32,048 bases of DNA from the NCBI GenBank assembly GCA_030043815.1, contig JASHWX010000189.1, positions 1-32,048 on the forward strand. The letters are read 5' to 3'. Both the position numbers and the translations under genes were made by a program. The notes under the pieces were generated by a model that was not told the origin of the DNA, searched no databases, and saw nothing but the letters and a program-made list of their open reading frames with translations. Positions 30,016 to 32,048 of this stretch are shown here, in pieces. The stretch comes from Candidatus Rhabdochlamydia sp. (GTDB lineage Bacteria; Chlamydiota; Chlamydiia; Chlamydiales; Rhabdochlamydiaceae). Within the stretch, counting starts at the first letter, position 1; each line of letters opens with the position of its first letter.

Positions 30016-30180
30016 TGGTCCTTAACAAAAATTCTTGATGCAATTTCGGCGTCAAAGCTGCTCAAATTAACGAACGCGAGTTCATTCGTATTGAGTTAAT
30101 ACGGATGAACTCGCGTTCGTTAATTTGAGCGCGCTTTCACGCTAGAAATTGCTCCGAGAACCTTTGTTAAGGACCACTAG
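30012..30180. mobile_element. MITE-like palindromic element with 18-bp terminal inverted repeats
   Basis: The ends CTAGTGGTCCTTAACAAA (30012-30029) and TTTGTTAAGGACCACTAG (30163-30180) are perfect inverted repeats. The two halves stay complementary along most of their length, and the centre holds GCTCAAATTAACGAACGCG with its reverse complement. No coding capacity. TA at each outer edge would fit a TA-targeting (IS630/Tc1-type) transposase acting in trans, but no transposase is in the window. It fills the gap between the convergent AN1 and mcsB genes and would fold as a strong hairpin in either transcript. Confidence 0.85.
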
Positions 30181-30183
30181 ACA

Positions 30184-31260
30184 CTAGGCCTCAAATTTCA
30201 AAGAAACGCTTTGTATGTGCTTGTGTAAAAATTCAGCGCGTTTCCGAGCGATTTCTGATAAGTCGCTCTGCTGCTGTTCGCCGAGGAGATGAAGGAGGTG
30301 CGCCCGTCGGCACTGAAAGAAAAGCGCATTGATTTGATCGTCTGTCATCCCTGCTGCCCAATCGAGATTAATCGCCAGCTTCATCAAACTAAGCGCTCCC
30401 AAAGCCTCTTTTGTTTGCAATTGGTAGGAGTGGAGGAGAAGCCCGAAAGAGCGGCTGACCTGGTCTTTGATTTCGGCATTGTCTTCATGCTGCAGATGAG
30501 TGCGCAGCGTCTTTTCGAGCGCCATGAGCTTCATCGCAAGCGACTCGACTGCATGGATAATGTTCTCTTCATTGACGCCCAGTGTATAGGCATTGCCGAT
30601 GACCGCGATGTCGCCGACAAATTCATTTTCAGACCCGCCCATGCCCATGACAACGAGGTCTTCTTCTTTTTGTTTGAGCAGCGCTTCTTGCAATTGGCGA
30701 GTGTGGATGAGCGCCGGAAGGTGAAGATGGGCATTGACGATCAGACCTGTGCCGCAAAGCGCAGGCTCGGAGGTCAAGTAGCCAAATTTGGGTGAGAAGG
30801 CGAAATCAAGAGCGGACCCAATTTCTGTCTCGATTTGATTCAATTGGTTCCATGCCTTTTCCCAGCTGCCCTCGCAGTCGATGAGCTGAAGCTGTAAATG
30901 ATCGCCGGCGTTGAGCCTGGCCATGAAATGACAGCTGTCATCGACGATAAAACCTTGGCCGGCAAGCGTATTTTGAAATCCGTCCCCGCTTAAGAAATGT
31001 TCGTAGAGATATTCCTTGTCGATGGCGCTCGTATCTTCCGCTTTTAATAGGACAGGAGACTTCAGCAGGGGGATTTTAAGCAAAGGCTCTTTAAGCGCGG
31101 ATTCAATTTGCTGCATTTGCTTTTCGTCGAGTTTGGGAGGAAAAAGATAGCGGGCTAAATTGCGGTGAAGAGTAAAAGACGAGCTTAGCCAAATGGGATT
31201 GGTCTCTTTTTCCCAGGGCAGGTGATCGAGAAGGGCTTGCGGAAGTTTACTCTTTTCCAT
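30184..31260 (-). CDS. mcsB: McsB-like protein arginine kinase homologue, catalytic residues diverged
   Basis: 358 aa phosphagen-kinase-fold protein. In other bacteria McsB phosphorylates arginines to mark proteins for ClpCP. The family skeleton is clear: NPIWLSS (22-28), LNAGDHLQLQL (116-126), CGTGLIVNAHLHLPALIHT (169-187), GNAYTLGVNEENII (222-235) and FGLLLHSYQLQTKEALGAL (272-290). However, key sites differ from what I recall of active McsB: SSSFTLHRN where SSRVRLARN is usual, LNAGDH for INEEDH, and VMGMGGSENE for RGLYGEGSE. Loss of these Arg and Glu residues suggests a non-catalytic adaptor or a changed reaction. It starts 14 bases before the mcsA stop, so the pair is one transcript. The stop lies next to the MITE-like element. 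Confidence 0.8.
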   Translation of the reverse strand: MEKSKLPQALLDHLPWEKETNPIWLSSSFTLHRNLARYLFPPKLDEKQMQQIESALKEPLLKIPLLKSPVLLKAEDTSAIDKEYLYEHFLSGDGFQNTLAGQGFIVDDSCHFMARLNAGDHLQLQLIDCEGSWEKAWNQLNQIETEIGSALDFAFSPKFGYLTSEPALCGTGLIVNAHLHLPALIHTRQLQEALLKQKEEDLVVMGMGGSENEFVGDIAVIGNAYTLGVNEENIIHAVESLAMKLMALEKTLRTHLQHEDNAEIKDQVSRSFGLLLHSYQLQTKEALGALSLMKLAINLDWAAGMTDDQINALFFQCRRAHLLHLLGEQQQSDLSEIARKRAEFLHKHIQSVSLKFEA

Positions 31261-31741
31261 CTTTTAAAGCTTTAATTTGATCCCTAATCCAGGCAGCCTG
31301 CTCATAATTTTCTTTTTTCAATGCCTCATTGAGAGCCTCATTCAAAGCAGTCAGGCGGCTCGAAGACGGGATCGTGAGAGGCTTGTTCGGAGACTTTCCG
31401 ATATGAATGGGCTGGTTTTTTTTCGCGATGCGGGCCGGGATTTTATTCGCAGCGCTGAGTTCTGAGATGAGGACATCGGAAAAGACCGCATAACATTCGC
31501 TGCAGCCAAGGGGATTGCCCGTTTTGACCGCTTCCAGCGTGGTCCGGCAATTGCCGCAGCAAACCGTCTCTGCCAGCCCTTCCCCTTTTTGCGGGGCAAG
31601 GGCCCCTCCATGCAGTTTTTGCTGCAAGATGGGGCAGTCAGCGCATGTATCCGTGACGGTGATCGCACCGCCCGCGATCTCTTTATACGTCACCTTCACA
31701 GGCTTTTTGCAGTGGCCGCATTCGACAGGTCTTTCCGCCAT
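31247..31741 (-). CDS. mcsA: McsA-like zinc-binding UVR-domain protein
   Basis: 164 aa cytoplasmic partner and activator of McsB in the CtsR/ClpC stress system. Four Cys pairs form two zinc sites: CGHC (8-11) with CADC (33-36), and CGNC (62-65) with CSEC (80-83). The C-terminal UVR motif LNEALKKENYEQAAWIRDQI (about 139-158) is the usual binding segment in McsA. Strong ribosome binding site AAGGGGGG before the ATG at 31741. It is the first gene of the mcsA-mcsB pair. No ctsR or clpC is visible in the window. Confidence 0.87.
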   Translation of the reverse strand: MAERPVECGHCKKPVKVTYKEIAGGAITVTDTCADCPILQQKLHGGALAPQKGEGLAETVCCGNCRTTLEAVKTGNPLGCSECYAVFSDVLISELSAANKIPARIAKKNQPIHIGKSPNKPLTIPSSSRLTALNEALNEALKKENYEQAAWIRDQIKALKDGKE

Positions 31742-31799
31742 GGATACCCCCCTTAGCGGATTCTAGAAAAATTTAAGAAATCTGTAAACAATAGAGCCA

Positions 31800-31949
31800 G
31801 TTGCAAAACTCCAGCACATGGCAAAAACGCCCTTTTGAGTCATTTTGCCACCCCGCACCCGAGCCCTACTCCATTTGAGTATGTGCTCGGGTGCGGGGTG
31901 GCAAAATGACTCAAAAAGGCGTTTTTGCCATGTGCCGGAGTTTTGCAAC
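31800..31949. repeat. Near-perfect inverted repeat with 65-bp arms
   Basis: Arm 31800-31864 and arm 31885-31949 are reverse complements with two mismatches in 65 bases; the loop is 20 bases. No coding capacity. CAATAGA occurs on both sides (31789-31795 and 31954-31960) and could be a 7-base target duplication, which would make this a MITE-like insertion of a family unrelated to 30012-30180. It lies between the end of the upstream minus-strand frame and mcsA and may stop read-through transcription. Confidence 0.85.
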
Positions 31950-31979
31950 GACTCAATAGACAAAAAAATGTTTAGATCC

Positions 31980-32048
31980 TTATAGTTGCAAAAAATCCTG
32001 AGGAGGGTGCCCTGTAAAGTAATTTTTTTCCTCAAGAAGAGTTTGAAA
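31980..32048 (-). CDS. Possible 3' end of a gene (5' part outside window)
   Basis: The minus strand is open from the window edge for 22 codons, ending ...EKNYFTGHPPQDFLQL before TAA at 31980-31982. The composition (acidic helix, then Gly-His-Pro-Pro) looks like a genuine protein C-terminus, and the frame ends before the large inverted repeat. Too short to identify, and a chance frame of this length is possible. Confidence 0.4.
   Translation of the reverse strand, partial: FQTLLEEKNYFTGHPPQDFLQL

Noticed and set aside
30012..30180. Transposase gene inside the MITE-like element
   Set aside because: The element is 169 bp and palindromic, with no usable reading frame; any transposase must act in trans.
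31763..32035. 90-codon minus-strand frame over the large inverted repeat
   Set aside because: Most of it lies in the palindromic arms, it has no ribosome binding site, and the short frame ending at 31980 is a better gene candidate beside it.

Overview
The window reads as chromosome of a chlamydia-like bacterium (Chlamydiota, Parachlamydiales type). I infer this from gene content and order. A very long (1077-residue) penicillin-binding protein 2 lies beside tRNA-Gly and rpsB-tsf-pyrH-frr, and mcsB-mcsA follow further on. As I recall the Chlamydia trachomatis map, the same genes run pbp2-ompA-rpsB-tsf-pyrH-frr-mcsA-mcsB. Here no ompA lies between pbp2 and rpsB, and about 15 kb of other DNA separates frr from mcsB. 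Several genes look eukaryote-like or host-directed, which fits an amoeba-associated intracellular lifestyle.

Layout. (1) 1-657: edge-truncated gene for a membrane protein with a repeated module. (2) 767-6630: surface-polysaccharide locus with a UDP-glucuronate 4-epimerase (-), then a Wza-like export lipoprotein, a Wzc/Wzz-like inner-membrane protein with a degenerate ATPase domain, and a UDP-glucuronate decarboxylase (+). (3) 6627-8327: unrecognised protein ending in two CBM20-like starch-binding modules. (4) 8404-14854: housekeeping block of PBP2, tRNA-Gly, ribosomal protein S2, EF-Ts, UMP kinase and ribosome recycling factor. (5) 14860-15397: promoter, tRNA-Glu, tRNA-Lys, and two exact-length 150-bp tandem units built partly from tRNA-Lys pieces. 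(6) 15.4-19.5 kb: AT-rich accessory strip with small secreted proteins, decayed fragments (alpha/beta hydrolase, DinD), a YhcG-type PDDEXK nuclease, a small helix-turn-helix protein and a NUDIX hydrolase. (7) 19.5-21.7 kb: divergent alpha/beta-hydrolase and PP2C phosphatase, both effector-like. (8) 21.7-24.7 kb: a secreted BNR-propeller gene bracketed by direct repeats that duplicate the cyoA leader and the first 45 codons of cyoA. (9) 24.6-28.3 kb: cyoABCD, a bo3-type quinol oxidase. (10) 28.2-29.6 kb: cytidylyltransferase-SDR fusion of the Acs1/Bcs1 (CDP-ribitol) type. (11) 29.6-32.0 kb: tRNA-Thr, an AN1 zinc-finger protein, a MITE-like element, mcsB-mcsA, and a 65-bp-arm inverted repeat.

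Working together. The epimerase and decarboxylase would supply UDP-galacturonate and UDP-xylose, the fusion enzyme could supply CDP-ribitol, and the Wza/Wzc pair would export a polymer. cyoABCD gives an aerobic proton-pumping terminal oxidase. S2, EF-Ts, UMP kinase and RRF form the usual translation operon. The most unusual items are the AN1 zinc finger, the CBM20 protein with an ADP-ribosyltransferase-like segment, the McsB homologue lacking its expected arginines, the tRNA-Lys-derived tandem repeat, and the cyoA target duplication around the propeller gene. All functional calls rest on motif reading by eye; no database search was run.
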